From assembly GCA_902589725.1 (NCBI GenBank), contig CACITU010000009.1, forward strand, positions 1-52,832: a stretch of DNA of 52,832 nt, given 5' to 3'. The position numbers and the translations under genes were made by a program. Position 1 is the first letter of the stretch. Every line of letters starts with the position of its first letter. The notes below the pieces were generated by a model. The model made no database searches and had not been told where the DNA came from. It saw only the letters and a program-made list of their open reading frames with translations. This document shows positions 6,093 through 16,326 of the stretch, piece by piece. The DNA is from an uncultured Pelagibacteraceae bacterium. GTDB lineage: Bacteria > Pseudomonadota > Alphaproteobacteria > Pelagibacterales > Pelagibacteraceae.

Positions 6093-6841
6093 TAGCGCTC
6101 CACTACTTCAATGTTTTTTTGTTTAACAAATTTTAAAATTTGAAAATTACAATTATTAATTTTATTTTGATCTTCAGATCTAATTACTATTGAAACTCCT
6201 AATTTTCCTGCATGAAAAAATGGATAACTACCAATTTCAACATCCATATTATCATTTTGAACTTGAGTTAAAGAGTCTGCTATTTCACTTTCAACTGTTT
6301 TTAAACTTATGGTAAGACTTTTAATAGGTTCACCACCAACAATTTGATTTGTTAAACCACCTAGCATTGATTTCAAAATGGACGGTACACCAGGTAAAGA
6401 AAAAACATTTTCAACATTAAATCCTGGAGCACCACTAGTTGGATTTAAAATTAATTTTGCATTCTGTGGCATCCATGCCATTTTTTGTCTTCCATCGTTA
6501 AATTCTCCTGGTTGATAATATTTTTCTAAAATTTTGAAAGCTTCTTTGTGAACTTCATATTTTATTCCAAAAGCCTTTGATACAGATTGTGCTGTAATAT
6601 CATCATGTGTTGGGCCTATACCACCAGTTGTAAAAACATAATCATAAGTTGATCTAAGTAAATTTAAAGTATTCACAATTGTTTTTTCAATATCTGGAAT
6701 TACTCGAACTTCTGCTACATTTACTCCAATTGAGTTTAGCCATATTGCTAAAGTTGAAGTATTTGTATCTTGAGTTCTGCCAGACAATATTTCATTGCCT
6801 ATTATTAATATTGCAGCGTTAACTTTTACTTTTTTATCCAT
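6092..6841 (-). CDS. CinA N-terminal-type molybdopterin-binding domain protein
   Basis: A 249-residue MoCF-fold protein: AAILIIGNEILSGRTQDTN at the start and the TTGGIGPTHDDIT loop near residues 70-85 are hallmarks of CinA/YfaY-type proteins. The C-terminal nicotinamide-mononucleotide deamidase domain of full CinA (about 400 residues) is absent. Isolated N-domains are linked to nucleotide pyrophosphatase activity (COG1058), so a role in nicotinamide nucleotide or nucleotide-sugar clean-up is possible. It is divergent from sfsA with only 20 bp between starts, and overlaps the GGCT-like gene downstream by one base. Confidence 0.82.
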   Translation of the reverse strand: MDKKVKVNAAILIIGNEILSGRTQDTNTSTLAIWLNSIGVNVAEVRVIPDIEKTIVNTLNLLRSTYDYVFTTGGIGPTHDDITAQSVSKAFGIKYEVHKEAFKILEKYYQPGEFNDGRQKMAWMPQNAKLILNPTSGAPGFNVENVFSLPGVPSILKSMLGGLTNQIVGGEPIKSLTISLKTVESEIADSLTQVQNDNMDVEIGSYPFFHAGKLGVSIVIRSEDQNKINNCNFQILKFVKQKNIEVVER

Positions 6842-6861
6842 ATGAAATATATAGTTTAGTA

Positions 6862-7560
6862 ATGGAATTTACCAAGTCTTTAATAAAAGGCAAACTAATC
6901 AAACGTTATAAAAGATTTTTTACTGATGTAAAAATAGGCAAGGAAATTGTCACATCACACTGTCCTAATACAGGATCAATGAAAGGACTGTTAGATGAGG
7001 GCAATGAAGTTTATCTACTACCAAATAATGATCCAAAAAGAAAACTAAAATATGGATTAGAGATTATTAAATCCAGAAAAAATTTAGTTGGAGTTAATAC
7101 TCATATGGCAAATAGAATAGTTGAGCATGGTCTCAAAAATAATTTAATAAATGAGCTTAAAAATAATGAAATTATAAAACCTGAGGTTTTTTTTAATAAA
7201 GATACAAGATTTGATTTTTTATTAGAAAAAAAAGGTCAAAAAACCTTTGTTGAGGTTAAAAATGTTACATTGTTTAGAAATAAAGACACAGCTGAATTTC
7301 CAGACGCACCAACAGCAAGAGGAATTAAGCATTTATTAACCCTTATTGATGCCATAAAAAAAAGTTATAAAACATACTTATTATTTCTAGTTCAAATCCA
7401 AAATATGAAATATTTTAAAATAGCTAAAGATATAGACGAAGAATATTATAAGACTTATTTAATAGCTAAAAAAGCTGGTGTAAATTTTTTAGCATATAAA
7501 TGTGATATAAGTTCAAAAAAAATTTTTATAGATAAAAAACTAAAAATTATAGATGAATGA
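6862..7560 (+). CDS. sfsA: SfsA family protein
   Basis: A 232-residue protein with the SfsA hallmarks SHCPNTGSMKGLL (about 32-44), RFDFLL, FVEVKNVTLF and FPDAPTARGIKHL. The last block resembles a nuclease-fold active site (D..E.K). The E. coli protein was named for sugar fermentation stimulation and binds DNA; its true biochemical role is unsettled. The gene overlaps map by 8 bp at its 3' end and opens the long plus-strand run that leads into purine synthesis. Confidence 0.9.
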   Translation: MEFTKSLIKGKLIKRYKRFFTDVKIGKEIVTSHCPNTGSMKGLLDEGNEVYLLPNNDPKRKLKYGLEIIKSRKNLVGVNTHMANRIVEHGLKNNLINELKNNEIIKPEVFFNKDTRFDFLLEKKGQKTFVEVKNVTLFRNKDTAEFPDAPTARGIKHLLTLIDAIKKSYKTYLLFLVQIQNMKYFKIAKDIDEEYYKTYLIAKKAGVNFLAYKCDISSKKIFIDKKLKIIDE

Positions 7561-8323
7561 TTATAAAGAAAAATTTGAAAAAATGAGAATTGCAGGAAAC
7601 TTGGCTGCAAGAACTTTAGACATGTTAACTGAAAATATTAAAGAAGGTGTGTCCACTAATCATATAGATAAACTCGGATACGAATTTATTAGAGACAATG
7701 GCGGCTACTCTGCTCCACTCTATTATAGAGGGTTTACAAAATCTTTATGCACATCTTTAAACCATGTGATATGTCATGGAATACCTTCTGATAGAATTTT
7801 ACAAGAAGGTGATGCTGTAAATGTTGATGTAACAGCAATTGTTGATGATCATTATGGTGATACTAGTAGAATGTTTTGTATTGGAAAAACTCCTGTAAAA
7901 TTAAATAATCTTATTGAGGTAACATACGAGTCCATGATGAGAGCTATAAAAATTTTAAAACCTGGAATTAAACTTGGTGATATTGGTTTCGAAATTCAAA
8001 CTTTTGTAGAAAAAAATGGTTTTTCAGTTGTTAGAGATTTTTGTGGTCATGGAATTAGTACAACTTTTCATGAACCACCAAATATTCTGCATTATGGAAA
8101 TAAAAATTCAGGTATGGAGTTAAGGCCTGGAATGACATTTACCATAGAGCCAATGATTAACGCAGGAAAATATGATGTTAAAATGTTGAATGATGGTTGG
8201 ACAGCTGTTACAAAAGATAAATCTTTATCTGCACAATTTGAACATACGTTAGGAATTACTGAAAATGGTTATGAAATCTTTACAGAATCTGTTAAAGGTT
8301 ATTCAAAGCCCCCATACTTATAA
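7553..8323 (+). CDS. map: Methionine aminopeptidase, type I
   Basis: Removes the initiator Met from nascent proteins. The 256-residue length and the five metal ligands fit type Ia MetAP: the two Asp in NVDVTAIVDDHYGDTSR, His in FCGHGIS, Glu in FTIEPMI, and Glu in QFEHTLGI; substrate-binding His lies in FHEPPNI. The start ATG lies inside the sfsA 3' end (ATGAATGA), giving tight coupling. It is 3 bp from purB. There is no N-terminal zinc-finger extension, as is normal in bacteria. Confidence 0.95.
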   Translation: MNDYKEKFEKMRIAGNLAARTLDMLTENIKEGVSTNHIDKLGYEFIRDNGGYSAPLYYRGFTKSLCTSLNHVICHGIPSDRILQEGDAVNVDVTAIVDDHYGDTSRMFCIGKTPVKLNNLIEVTYESMMRAIKILKPGIKLGDIGFEIQTFVEKNGFSVVRDFCGHGISTTFHEPPNILHYGNKNSGMELRPGMTFTIEPMINAGKYDVKMLNDGWTAVTKDKSLSAQFEHTLGITENGYEIFTESVKGYSKPPYL

Positions 8324-8326
8324 TTA

Positions 8327-9619
8327 ATGATTAAAAGATACTCGCGAAAAGAATTAACTGATATTTGGTCAGAAGAAAATAAATACAAAATCTGGTTAGA
8401 TGTTGAAGTTGCAGCAGCTGAAGCAATGGAAAAACTTGGTCAAATTCCAAGAGGTGTTGCCTCGGTTGTAAGGAAAAAAGCTAGAATTAATGTAAGTAGA
8501 ATTCACAAAATAGAATCTGAGGTTAAACATGATGTAATAGCATTTCTTACTTCTGTTACTGAAAAAGCTGGAATTAAAGCACGTTACCTGCATCAGGGCA
8601 TGACCTCGTCTGATGTTTTAGATACTAGTTTTAACATTCAAATGGTGCAATCAGGTAAAATCATTTTAAAAGATATTGATCAAATTTTAAAAGTTTTAAA
8701 AAGACAGGCAAAAAAATATAAATTTACACCGTGCATGGGAAGAAGCCATGGTATCCATGCGGAGCCAATAACTTTTGGATTAAAATTAGCCTCATTTTAT
8801 GAAGAATTTAAAAGAAATAGAAAAAGACTTAAAGATGCTATTGATGAAGTTTCTACATGTGCAATTTCTGGTGCTGTTGGTACATTTGCTAACATTAATC
8901 CAAGTGTTGAGAAACACGTAGCAAAAAAATTAGGTTTAAAAGTTGAACCAATATCCACACAAATAATTCCAAGAGATAGGTACGCTTTTTATTTTTCAGT
9001 TTTAGGAATTATTGCAGGCTCTATTGAAAGAGTAGCAGTTGAAATAAGGCATTTACAAAGAACTGAGATTTATGAGCTACAAGAATATTTCTCAAAAAAT
9101 CAAAAAGGTTCATCTGCAATGCCTCATAAAAAAAATCCAATCTTAAGTGAAAATCTTACTGGTTTAGCTAGAATGATTAGAAGTGCAGTTGTCCCAGCTC
9201 TTGAAAACATCGCCCTTTGGCATGAAAGAGATATTTCTCACTCTAGTGTTGAAAGAAATATCGGACCAGATGCTAATATAACTACTGATTTTGCACTGGT
9301 TAGGCTAACAAATATTTTAGATAACATGATTGTTTACCCTAAAAAAATGATTGAAAATTTAAATTTAACAAAAGGTTTAATTTTCTCTCAAGAAGTTATG
9401 TTAGAGTTAACTAAAACAGGATTAAGCAGAGAAAAATCTTATAGATTAGTTCAATCTTATGCAAAAAAATGTTTTGCAGAAAATTTAAACTTAATTGATG
9501 TAGTTTCATCTGATAAATTTATAATGAGTAAAATTTCACCAAAAAAACTCAAATCTATATTTAATTATTCTAAACACTTTAAAAATGTAAATTTTATCTT
9601 TAGAAGAGTTTTTAAATAA
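8327..9619 (+). CDS. purB: Adenylosuccinate lyase
   Basis: A 430-residue lyase of the fumarase/aspartase superfamily that cuts SAICAR to AICAR and adenylosuccinate to AMP. The signature [11 protein letters not shown] is present near residues 262-272 and holds the catalytic Ser loop; the catalytic His region is [10 protein letters not shown], and TSSDVLDT is the other conserved block. It overlaps purC by one base (TAATG) and belongs to the purBCSQL block, working both before and after the steps of its neighbours. Confidence 0.95.
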   Translation: MIKRYSRKELTDIWSEENKYKIWLDVEVAAAEAMEKLGQIPRGVASVVRKKARINVSRIHKIESEVKHDVIAFLTSVTEKAGIKARYLHQGMTSSDVLDTSFNIQMVQSGKIILKDIDQILKVLKRQAKKYKFTPCMGRSHGIHAEPITFGLKLASFYEEFKRNRKRLKDAIDEVSTCAISGAVGTFANINPSVEKHVAKKLGLKVEPISTQIIPRDRYAFYFSVLGIIAGSIERVAVEIRHLQRTEIYELQEYFSKNQKGSSAMPHKKNPILSENLTGLARMIRSAVVPALENIALWHERDISHSSVERNIGPDANITTDFALVRLTNILDNMIVYPKKMIENLNLTKGLIFSQEVMLELTKTGLSREKSYRLVQSYAKKCFAENLNLIDVVSSDKFIMSKISPKKLKSIFNYSKHFKNVNFIFRRVFK

Positions 9620-10404
9620 TGAAAAAAGGGAAAAAATTATACGAAGGCAAAGCAAAAATCATTTATGCAACAAGTGATAAAAATTTAGTTATCCAATATT
9701 TTAAAGATGATGCAACTGCATTCAATAATCAAAAAAAAGCTACAATTGAAGGCAAAGGTGTTTTAAACAATAGAATATCAGAACATATACTCTCTAACCT
9801 CTCTCAAATAGGAATCAAAAATCATTTAGTTAAAAGATTAAATATGCGTGAGCAAATTATAAAGCTTGTAGAAATAATTCCGATTGAATTCATTGTGAGA
9901 AATGTTGCAACTGGTTCAATTACTAAAAGATTGGGTATTGAGGACGGTACTGTTTTAAAAGAACCCCTGATTGAATTCTGCTTAAAAGATGACAAACTTG
10001 GAGACCCATTAATATCTGAGGAGCATATTCTGGCATTTGAGTGGGCGTCAAAAACAGAAATAGATAAAGTTAAAAAAATGATTTTAAGAATTAATGATTT
10101 TATGATTGGAATGTTTAGGGGTGTTGGAATTAAACTTATCGATTTTAAATTAGAATTTGGAAGAATTAAAATCGATGGAAAAAATGAAGTTATTTTAGCA
10201 GATGAAATTAGTCCTGATACATGCAGATTATGGGATAGTATTACAGAAAAAAAATTAGATAAAGATCGATTTAGAAAAGATCTAGGTGACTTAATTCCAG
10301 CCTATACTGAAGTTGCTAAAAGATTAGGTATACTTCATGAACAATCTAATGTTTCAGCAGTAAATGTAACTAAATTATCTTCGGTTAAAAGAAAGAAAAA
10401 ATGA
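9619..10404 (+). CDS. purC: SAICAR synthetase
   Basis: Phosphoribosylaminoimidazole-succinocarboxamide synthase, which adds aspartate to CAIR using ATP. The 261-residue protein has [12 protein letters not shown] at the start (ATP loop), [15 protein letters not shown] and the LIDFKLEFG / [13 protein letters not shown] metal and substrate region. It overlaps purS by 4 bp (ATGA). The Lys/Arg-rich tail after the conserved part is short and probably disordered. Confidence 0.95.
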   Translation: MKKGKKLYEGKAKIIYATSDKNLVIQYFKDDATAFNNQKKATIEGKGVLNNRISEHILSNLSQIGIKNHLVKRLNMREQIIKLVEIIPIEFIVRNVATGSITKRLGIEDGTVLKEPLIEFCLKDDKLGDPLISEEHILAFEWASKTEIDKVKKMILRINDFMIGMFRGVGIKLIDFKLEFGRIKIDGKNEVILADEISPDTCRLWDSITEKKLDKDRFRKDLGDLIPAYTEVAKRLGILHEQSNVSAVNVTKLSSVKRKKK

Positions 10405-10643
10405 AAATTTCTGTAATCATTACTCTAAAAAAGGATGTACTTGATCCACAAGGAAAAGTTATTCATCAAACTCTGGATGGAATGGGTTTTCAGGATATTA
10501 ATGAAGTTAGACAAGGTAAATATTTTGAAATAGACACTAAAGAAACTGATAACGACAAAGCAAAAGCAAAAGTTGAAGAAATGTGTAAAAAACTTTTGGC
10601 AAATCTCGTAATTGAAAATTATAAAATTATTGATCCAAAGTAA
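10401..10643 (+). CDS. purS: FGAM synthase subunit PurS
   Basis: An 80-residue subunit that bridges PurQ and small PurL in the three-part formylglycinamidine ribonucleotide synthase. The start [20 protein letters not shown] and the motif VRQGKYFEI are typical. Its presence agrees with the short PurL (730 residues) two genes downstream, which cannot work alone. It overlaps purC by 4 bp and is 3 bp from purQ. Confidence 0.93.
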   Translation: MKISVIITLKKDVLDPQGKVIHQTLDGMGFQDINEVRQGKYFEIDTKETDNDKAKAKVEEMCKKLLANLVIENYKIIDPK

Positions 10644-10646
10644 TTA

Positions 10647-11330
10647 ATGAAATCATCAGTTATTACTTTTCCAGGTTCAAATTGTGACAGAGACATGGAT
10701 GTCGCTTTGAAGAAATTTGGATTTAAAAATAAAATGGTTTGGCATGCTGATGCTGAATTACCAAAGAGTGATTTAGTTGTTTTGCCAGGTGGATTTTCAT
10801 ATGGTGATTACTTGAGATGTGGAAGTATGGCATCTAAATCAAAAATAATGCAGTCAGTAATTAATTTTGCAAATTCAGGAGGTATGGTTATGGGTATCTG
10901 TAATGGATTTCAAATATTGGTAGAAACTGGTTTAGTTCCAGGTGTTTTGCTAAGAAACAAATATTTAGAATTTATTTGTAAAAATGTTTTTGTAAAAATT
11001 AATGATAAAAAAAATAAATATTTTAAAAATGTTGATAACGAAGTTTTAGAATTTCATATCGCTCATAATGAAGGAAATTATTTTTGTACCAATGATCAAT
11101 TAAAAGAAATTGAAGATAATAACCAAATAGCTATTAACTATTGTGATGAAAATGGAAAAATAGAAGATCAATTTAATCCTAATGGATCCTTAAAAAATAT
11201 TGCAGGTATATTTAATAAAGAAAAAAATGTTCTAGGAATGATGCCCCACCCTGAAAGAATGATTGATACATCTTTATCAGGTGAAGATGGATCATTATTT
11301 TTTAAAAACTTAATAAACAACTTAAAATGA
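10647..11330 (+). CDS. purQ: FGAM synthase glutaminase subunit PurQ
   Basis: A class I glutamine amidotransferase of 227 residues that delivers ammonia to PurL. The nucleophile Cys is in MGICNGFQIL (about residue 87), and the His-Glu pair is in MMPHPERM near the C-terminus. FPGSNCDRD at the start and PGGFSYGDYLR are family marks. It overlaps purL by 4 bp (ATGA), which keeps the two subunits in step. Confidence 0.95.
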   Translation: MKSSVITFPGSNCDRDMDVALKKFGFKNKMVWHADAELPKSDLVVLPGGFSYGDYLRCGSMASKSKIMQSVINFANSGGMVMGICNGFQILVETGLVPGVLLRNKYLEFICKNVFVKINDKKNKYFKNVDNEVLEFHIAHNEGNYFCTNDQLKEIEDNNQIAINYCDENGKIEDQFNPNGSLKNIAGIFNKEKNVLGMMPHPERMIDTSLSGEDGSLFFKNLINNLK

Positions 11331-13519
11331 TTGTAAACGAACAAGTAGCAGTTGATCACGGTTTAAAGAAAGATGAATACGCTAAAATTTGTGAGCTATT
11401 AAAGAGAACTCCCAATATCACAGAGCTAGGTATTTTTTCTGCAATGTGGAATGAACATTGTTCTTATAAATCATCAAGATTACATTTAAAAAAACTACCT
11501 ACTAAAGGAAAGAAAGTAATTCAGGGACCTGGAGAAAATGCTGGTGTTATCGATATCGAGGACAATGATGCGATAGTTTTTAAGATAGAAAGTCACAATC
11601 ACCCTTCATTTATTGAACCATATCAAGGTGCTGCTACCGGTGTTGGAGGAATAATGAGAGATGTATTTACAATGGGCGCAAGACCAATAGCTAACTTGAA
11701 CTCCATTCATTTTGGGTCGCCACAAAATAAAAAAACAAAAAATTTATTAAGAGGTGTTGTTCATGGCATAGGTGGTTATGGAAACTGCATGGGTGTTCCA
11801 ACGATAGCTGGACAAACAAGCTTTGATAGCTCGTATAACGGAAATATTTTGGTTAACGCTATGACATTGGGATTGGTCAAAAAGGATAAGATTTTTTATT
11901 CTAAAGCTGCTGGTTTAAATAAACCTGTCATTTATGTGGGGTCTAAAACAGGAAGAGATGGAATTCATGGAGCAAGTATGGCTTCAGCTAGTTTTGATGA
12001 AAAAATTGAGGAAAAAAAACCAACAGTTCAAGTTGGAGATCCATTTACTGAAAAACTTTTACTAGAAGCTTGTCTAGAGTTAATGGCAGGAGATTCAATT
12101 ATAGCCATTCAAGATATGGGTGCTGCAGGATTAACTTCTTCAAGCATTGAAATGGCTTCAAAAGGAAACCTCGGAATTGAAATCAATTTAAATAAAGTGC
12201 CGTGCAGAGAAACCAAAATGACTCCATACGAAATTATGCTCTCTGAGAGCCAAGAACGAATGTTGATTGTTTTAGAAAACGGTAAAGAAGAAAAAGCAAA
12301 AAAAATATTTGATAAATGGAATTTAGATTTTGCAGTGATTGGTAAAACAACTAAATCAAAAAAAATAGAACTTTATTTTGATGAAGAAAAAGTTGCTGAT
12401 ATTCCAGTAAATACATTGGTTGAAAACTCTCCTATGTATGATCGAAAATGGAAAAAAGCAAAATTACCAAAAAAAAATAAAATTAAAAAAGAAGATACTA
12501 AGCATTTAAAGATTATTGATGTATTGAAGAAAATTTTAGCAAACCCAAATGTATGTAGTAAAGAATGGATTTGGCAACAGTATGATCATACTGTTATGGG
12601 AGATACAATACAAAAACCAGGAGGTGACGCTGGTGTTGTAAGAGTTCACGGAACGGATAAAGCAATTGCTGCTTCAGTGGATTCTTCTGCAGTATATTGT
12701 TGGGCACATCCTTTAACTGGTGGAAAACAAGTAGTTTGTGAAAGTTTCAGAAATCTTATTTCTGTTGGTGCCAAACCAATTGCTATCACAAATTGTTTAA
12801 ATTTTGGTAGTCCTGAAAATGAAGAAAACATGGGTGAGTTTGTTGAATGTGTTCAGGGTATTGGTGAAGCGAGTGAATATTTAAAATTCCCAGTAGTTTC
12901 TGGAAATGTATCTTTCTACAACCAAACAAAAGATCAAGGTATAAAACCTACGCCCACAATTGGTGGGGTTGGGTTAATCAAGAATTATCAGAATATGATC
13001 ACTATGGATTTTAAAGAAGTTGATAATTTAGTTTTAGTGATTGGAAAAACCGAAGGACATATTGATCAAAGTTTATTTGCAAGAAATATTTTAGATGAAA
13101 AAAATGGACCTCCTCCTGAAGTAAATCTATTTAATGAAAAAAATAATGGAGAAACTTTACTCAAATTAATTGATAATAATTTTATAAAAAGTGCGCATGA
13201 TGTTTCGTTAGGTGGCATAATTACTGCAGTAGCAAAAATGTGTATTAAAGGAAAAAAAGGAATAAATATTAAAAAACCCAAATATCTAATTAATGAAATA
13301 GAATACTTTTTTGCTGAAGATCAAGGTAGATATATTATAGAAATAAATAAAAAAGATTTTAAAAAAGTGGCTGATATATTGCATAAAAATGCAGTCCATT
13401 TCGATGAACTTGGTACAATTAATGAAAATGAACTATATATTAATGATAAGACAAAAGTTACAATTGACGAATTATCAACTTCTAATAAAAGTTGGCTAAC
13501 AAAGTATATTAGTAAATAA
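11327..13519 (+). CDS. purL: FGAM synthase large subunit, short form
   Basis: The 730-residue ATP-dependent synthase converts FGAR plus ammonia to FGAM. Conserved blocks are FSAMWNEHCSYKSSR (about 39-53), FKIESHNHPSFIEPYQGAATGVGGI (about 86-110), DMGAAGL, the second-half repeat with SVDSS and LTGGKQVV, and SAHDVSLGG. Length and the adjoining purS and purQ show it is the three-subunit type and not the 1,300-residue fused type of gammaproteobacteria. It overlaps bolA by one base. Confidence 0.96.
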   Translation: MIVNEQVAVDHGLKKDEYAKICELLKRTPNITELGIFSAMWNEHCSYKSSRLHLKKLPTKGKKVIQGPGENAGVIDIEDNDAIVFKIESHNHPSFIEPYQGAATGVGGIMRDVFTMGARPIANLNSIHFGSPQNKKTKNLLRGVVHGIGGYGNCMGVPTIAGQTSFDSSYNGNILVNAMTLGLVKKDKIFYSKAAGLNKPVIYVGSKTGRDGIHGASMASASFDEKIEEKKPTVQVGDPFTEKLLLEACLELMAGDSIIAIQDMGAAGLTSSSIEMASKGNLGIEINLNKVPCRETKMTPYEIMLSESQERMLIVLENGKEEKAKKIFDKWNLDFAVIGKTTKSKKIELYFDEEKVADIPVNTLVENSPMYDRKWKKAKLPKKNKIKKEDTKHLKIIDVLKKILANPNVCSKEWIWQQYDHTVMGDTIQKPGGDAGVVRVHGTDKAIAASVDSSAVYCWAHPLTGGKQVVCESFRNLISVGAKPIAITNCLNFGSPENEENMGEFVECVQGIGEASEYLKFPVVSGNVSFYNQTKDQGIKPTPTIGGVGLIKNYQNMITMDFKEVDNLVLVIGKTEGHIDQSLFARNILDEKNGPPPEVNLFNEKNNGETLLKLIDNNFIKSAHDVSLGGIITAVAKMCIKGKKGINIKKPKYLINEIEYFFAEDQGRYIIEINKKDFKKVADILHKNAVHFDELGTINENELYINDKTKVTIDELSTSNKSWLTKYISK

Positions 13520-13749
13520 TGGCGATGAATTTAAAAGAAATTGAGAATTTTATAAAAGAGGCAATGCCAGATGCAATTGTTGAAATACAAGATTTAGCAG
13601 GTGATGGAAATCATTATTCAGCAACAGTTACCTCGTCTAAATTTTCTGGAAAAAGTAAAATTGAGCAACATAAAATGGTTTACAATTCATTAAAAGGTAG
13701 AATGGGCAATGAGCTACATGCATTAGCAATTAAAACAAAGGAGAGTTAA
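13519..13749 (+). CDS. BolA family protein
   Basis: A 76-residue protein with the BolA fold: DLAGDGNHYSATVTSSKFSGKSKIEQHKMVYNSL, where the His in GDGNHY and the later conserved His (EQHKMVY) are the likely Fe-S ligands shared with a monothiol glutaredoxin. The gene directly downstream is that glutaredoxin (0-bp gap), so a BolA-Grx heterodimer in Fe-S trafficking or iron sensing is expected. The start overlaps the purL stop; an alternative ATG lies two codons in (13525). Confidence 0.9.
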   Translation: MAMNLKEIENFIKEAMPDAIVEIQDLAGDGNHYSATVTSSKFSGKSKIEQHKMVYNSLKGRMGNELHALAIKTKES

Positions 13750-14088
13750 ATGGATCAACAAACAAATGATTTAATAAAAAATGAAATTGAAAACAACGAA
13801 GTATGTTTGTTTATGAAAGGCACACCTGACGCTCCACAATGTGGGTTTTCAATGGCTACTTCAAATATATTAAAAGTTCTTGAAGTAAACTTCAAAGGTA
13901 TAAATGTTTTAGAAAATCAAAATTTAAGAGAGGGTATTAAAGTTTTTAGTGATTGGCCAACTATCCCACAACTTTATGTTAAAAAAGAATTTATTGGTGG
14001 ATGCGATATTGTTAAAGAAATGTATGAAAGTGGTGAATTGGCAAAACTTTTTGAAAGCAAAAATATAAATTTTAAGGCTAAAAGTTAA
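13750..14088 (+). CDS. grxD: Monothiol glutaredoxin, Grx4 type
   Basis: A 112-residue glutaredoxin with active site CGFS (residues 31-34), the monothiol form that binds a [2Fe-2S] cluster with glutathione and hands it on. KGTPDAPQ before it and [19 protein letters not shown] after it are the glutathione-binding and structural motifs. A GGAGAG Shine-Dalgarno sits just upstream, overlapping the end of bolA. It converges on rpsD with no gap, and no terminator hairpin was seen there. Confidence 0.94.
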   Translation: MDQQTNDLIKNEIENNEVCLFMKGTPDAPQCGFSMATSNILKVLEVNFKGINVLENQNLREGIKVFSDWPTIPQLYVKKEFIGGCDIVKEMYESGELAKLFESKNINFKAKS

Positions 14089-14706
14089 CTATCTAGAATA
14101 ATATTCAATCACCAGATTAGGCTCCATGACAATTGGATATGGAACTTCTTCAAACTTTGGAACTCTAACAAACTTTAATTTTTTATTTTTTTCGTCCATT
14201 TGAATGTATTCTGGAGTTTCTCTCTCTTTATTTGCAAGTGCAATATCAATTATTGCAAGTTGTTTAGATTTATCTCTTATCTCAATTGAATCTTCTTCTC
14301 TAACTAAGTAGCTTCCAATATTTACTTTTTTACCATTTACTTTTACATGACCATGATTGATTAATTGTCTAGCTGAAAAAATTGTTGTTGCAAATTTTGC
14401 TCTATAAATTACAGCATCCAATCTTCTTTCAAGAAGACCAATTAAGTTTTCTCCAGTATCACCCTTAAGCATAACTGCTTTTTTGTAAATATTTCTAAAT
14501 TGTCTCTCATTAATGTTGCCATAATATGCTTTCAATTTTTGCTTTGCTTGAAGCTGAATTCCATAATCTGACGGCTTTGATGTTTTTGTTTGACCATGTT
14601 GTCCTGGTCCATAAGCTCTAGTGTTGAAAGGACTTTTGGGTCTTCCCCAAAGGTTAACTTTTAGTCTTCTGTCTACTTTATGTTTAGAGTTTAATCTTTT
14701 AGTCAT
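14089..14706 (-). CDS. rpsD: 30S ribosomal protein S4
   Basis: A 205-residue primary 16S rRNA-binding protein. The S4 RNA-binding domain spans about 95-155 ([39 protein letters not shown]), with the long basic N-terminal domain before it and the C-terminal VEYYSR-like end. It lies alone at the end of a minus-strand run, 41 bp after trmJ, not in the alpha ribosomal operon, which is common in alphaproteobacteria. In E. coli S4 represses its own operon; nothing here shows that. Confidence 0.96.
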   Translation of the reverse strand: MTKRLNSKHKVDRRLKVNLWGRPKSPFNTRAYGPGQHGQTKTSKPSDYGIQLQAKQKLKAYYGNINERQFRNIYKKAVMLKGDTGENLIGLLERRLDAVIYRAKFATTIFSARQLINHGHVKVNGKKVNIGSYLVREEDSIEIRDKSKQLAIIDIALANKERETPEYIQMDEKNKKLKFVRVPKFEEVPYPIVMEPNLVIEYYSR

Positions 14707-14747
14707 TTAATAGTGGAGCTTTATAAACTTACTCTTCATTTTGTCAA

Positions 14748-15461
14748 TCAACGTTTTTTACCTAAGCTTGCAAATACCCCTGATAAAATACGAGTTTCTT
14801 TAGTTGATAATTCCATCCTATAAAAAATATTCCTCAAGTTTTCAAGCATTATCGGCTTCTTCTCTTTTGATTTAAAGAAATTTATCTCTTCAAGATTCTG
14901 AATACAAAGATTTGCCATAGCAACTATGTCTTTTTTAGATGCTGATTTAACTTTATTTGATTTCTTAAAAGAAGATGATTTTGAATTAATTATACCTGAA
15001 ACATATTGTGCAATTATTATTAAGCTATGAGATAGATTTAACGACTTGAAATCAGGATTAGTTGGAATTTGAAGAGTGTAATTTGCATAACTTATTTCAT
15101 TATTTGATAAACCTGATGCCTCAGATCCAAATAAAAAAGCTACTTTTTTTCTATAATTAAGTTTTTTTAAATCTTCTAATTGAATATGTTTTATGTTTTT
15201 ATTTCTAAATCTTGCAGATGTTGCGATTACAATATCTACATTCTTTAAAGATTTTTCTAAACTTTCAAAATTCTTTGCTTTATTAATTATGTTTTTTGCA
15301 CCTACAGAGGTTGCTAAAATTTTATCATTAGGAAATATTGGTTTAGGATCGATAACAGTAAGTTTATTAAAATTAAAATTTTTCATTCCTCTTGCGCATG
15401 CTCCAATATTTTCTGAAAGTTGAGGTTTGTGTAAAATGAAAGAAATATTATTTATAGACAT
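14748..15461 (-). CDS. trmJ: TrmH/SpoU-family RNA 2'-O-methyltransferase, TrmJ-like
   Basis: A 237-residue SPOUT enzyme. Motifs are LHKPQLSENIGACARGMKNF at the start (motif 1), FLFGSEASGLSNNEI (motif 2) and IPTNPDFKSLNLSHSLIIIAQY (motif 3, the knot that binds AdoMet). The C-terminal extension after about residue 165 is as in TrmJ, which methylates position 32 of tRNAs; a different RNA target cannot be ruled out. The start overlaps the stop of the DUF1989 gene by one base. Confidence 0.85.
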   Translation of the reverse strand: MSINNISFILHKPQLSENIGACARGMKNFNFNKLTVIDPKPIFPNDKILATSVGAKNIINKAKNFESLEKSLKNVDIVIATSARFRNKNIKHIQLEDLKKLNYRKKVAFLFGSEASGLSNNEISYANYTLQIPTNPDFKSLNLSHSLIIIAQYVSGIINSKSSSFKKSNKVKSASKKDIVAMANLCIQNLEEINFFKSKEKKPIMLENLRNIFYRMELSTKETRILSGVFASLGKKR

Positions 15462-16324
15462 TAATCTATGCCATGATTTCTTTTATAATTAGAAATAACT
15501 GATGGTTTGATATCATTTAAATATTTAGGATCTACTGTCCAAATAGAAACTTTTAGTGGATAACATTTTGCTACATCTGATGAATGTTCTGATCCACAAT
15601 CACCACCTGGGCATGCAGAAAGTGCACCCAACAAATCTGTTTCAGCAAAAAACTCCAAATAATCACCAGGTCTAACAGGACTTGCTTTCATAAAGTATTG
15701 TTTAGTATCATTGGTAAATCCAGTTAACATAAAAACATTTAGTACATCATGAACTATTTTTTCTGCATGGTCTAATTGAATATTTTTTTCTTTGACTAAA
15801 GCTCTTGTTAAATTTGAATGACAACAATAATGATAATCTTTTTCACTCAAAAGTTTTGATGTATATGGATCACATCTTGTTCCAATTACATCATGAACAG
15901 ATCCTCCATCTTTATCATAATCATACCAATCCAAAGTATCCCAGGTTATAGTTGCTAAGGATCTAAGATAGGGAAAATTGCTAAACATTTTATCTCCAAC
16001 TGAAAGATGGGTTCCATAAAGAGCCCTTGTTTTTCCTGAATAAAATTTCTCATCTAAATTGTTTAAATTAAATAAATTTAAATCTCCTACTTGAGGACCA
16101 TCTAAACTCTCAATTCTAAAAAACTCACCAAATTTTACTTCGAACGTTTTTGCATCTCTTGGAGGTATTATAACTTCATCCTTTTTAATTAAGTGTTCTC
16201 TAGCAGAATGTAAAATGCTTAAATTTTTTTCTTCAATATTGGTATTTGGATAACAAACTATTGGTTTTGCGCCTATTCTACTTTTAAAATCAGATGGTAT
16301 TTCTGAAAATTTTTTTATTTTCAT
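15461..16324 (-). CDS. DUF1989 family protein (carboxyguanidine deiminase/UAAP-like)
   Basis: A 287-residue member of the DUF1989 family. Recognisable blocks are GPQVGDLNLFNLNN, FYSGKTRALYGTHLSVGDKMFSN, the CHSNLTRAL and HDVLNVFM segments, SPVRPGDYLEFFAETDLLGALSACPGGDCG and the PLKVSIW end. The Cys/His residues of YHYCCHSNL and SACPGGDC are probable metal ligands. Two relatives form carboxyguanidine deiminase beside urea carboxylase, but no urea carboxylase or second paralogue is here. It sits between cimA (2-bp gap) and trmJ (1-base overlap), so its substrate is unknown. It could act on a small urea-like or glycine-derived compound. Confidence 0.8.
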   Translation of the reverse strand: MKIKKFSEIPSDFKSRIGAKPIVCYPNTNIEEKNLSILHSAREHLIKKDEVIIPPRDAKTFEVKFGEFFRIESLDGPQVGDLNLFNLNNLDEKFYSGKTRALYGTHLSVGDKMFSNFPYLRSLATITWDTLDWYDYDKDGGSVHDVIGTRCDPYTSKLLSEKDYHYCCHSNLTRALVKEKNIQLDHAEKIVHDVLNVFMLTGFTNDTKQYFMKASPVRPGDYLEFFAETDLLGALSACPGGDCGSEHSSDVAKCYPLKVSIWTVDPKYLNDIKPSVISNYKRNHGID

Positions 16325-16326
16325 TT

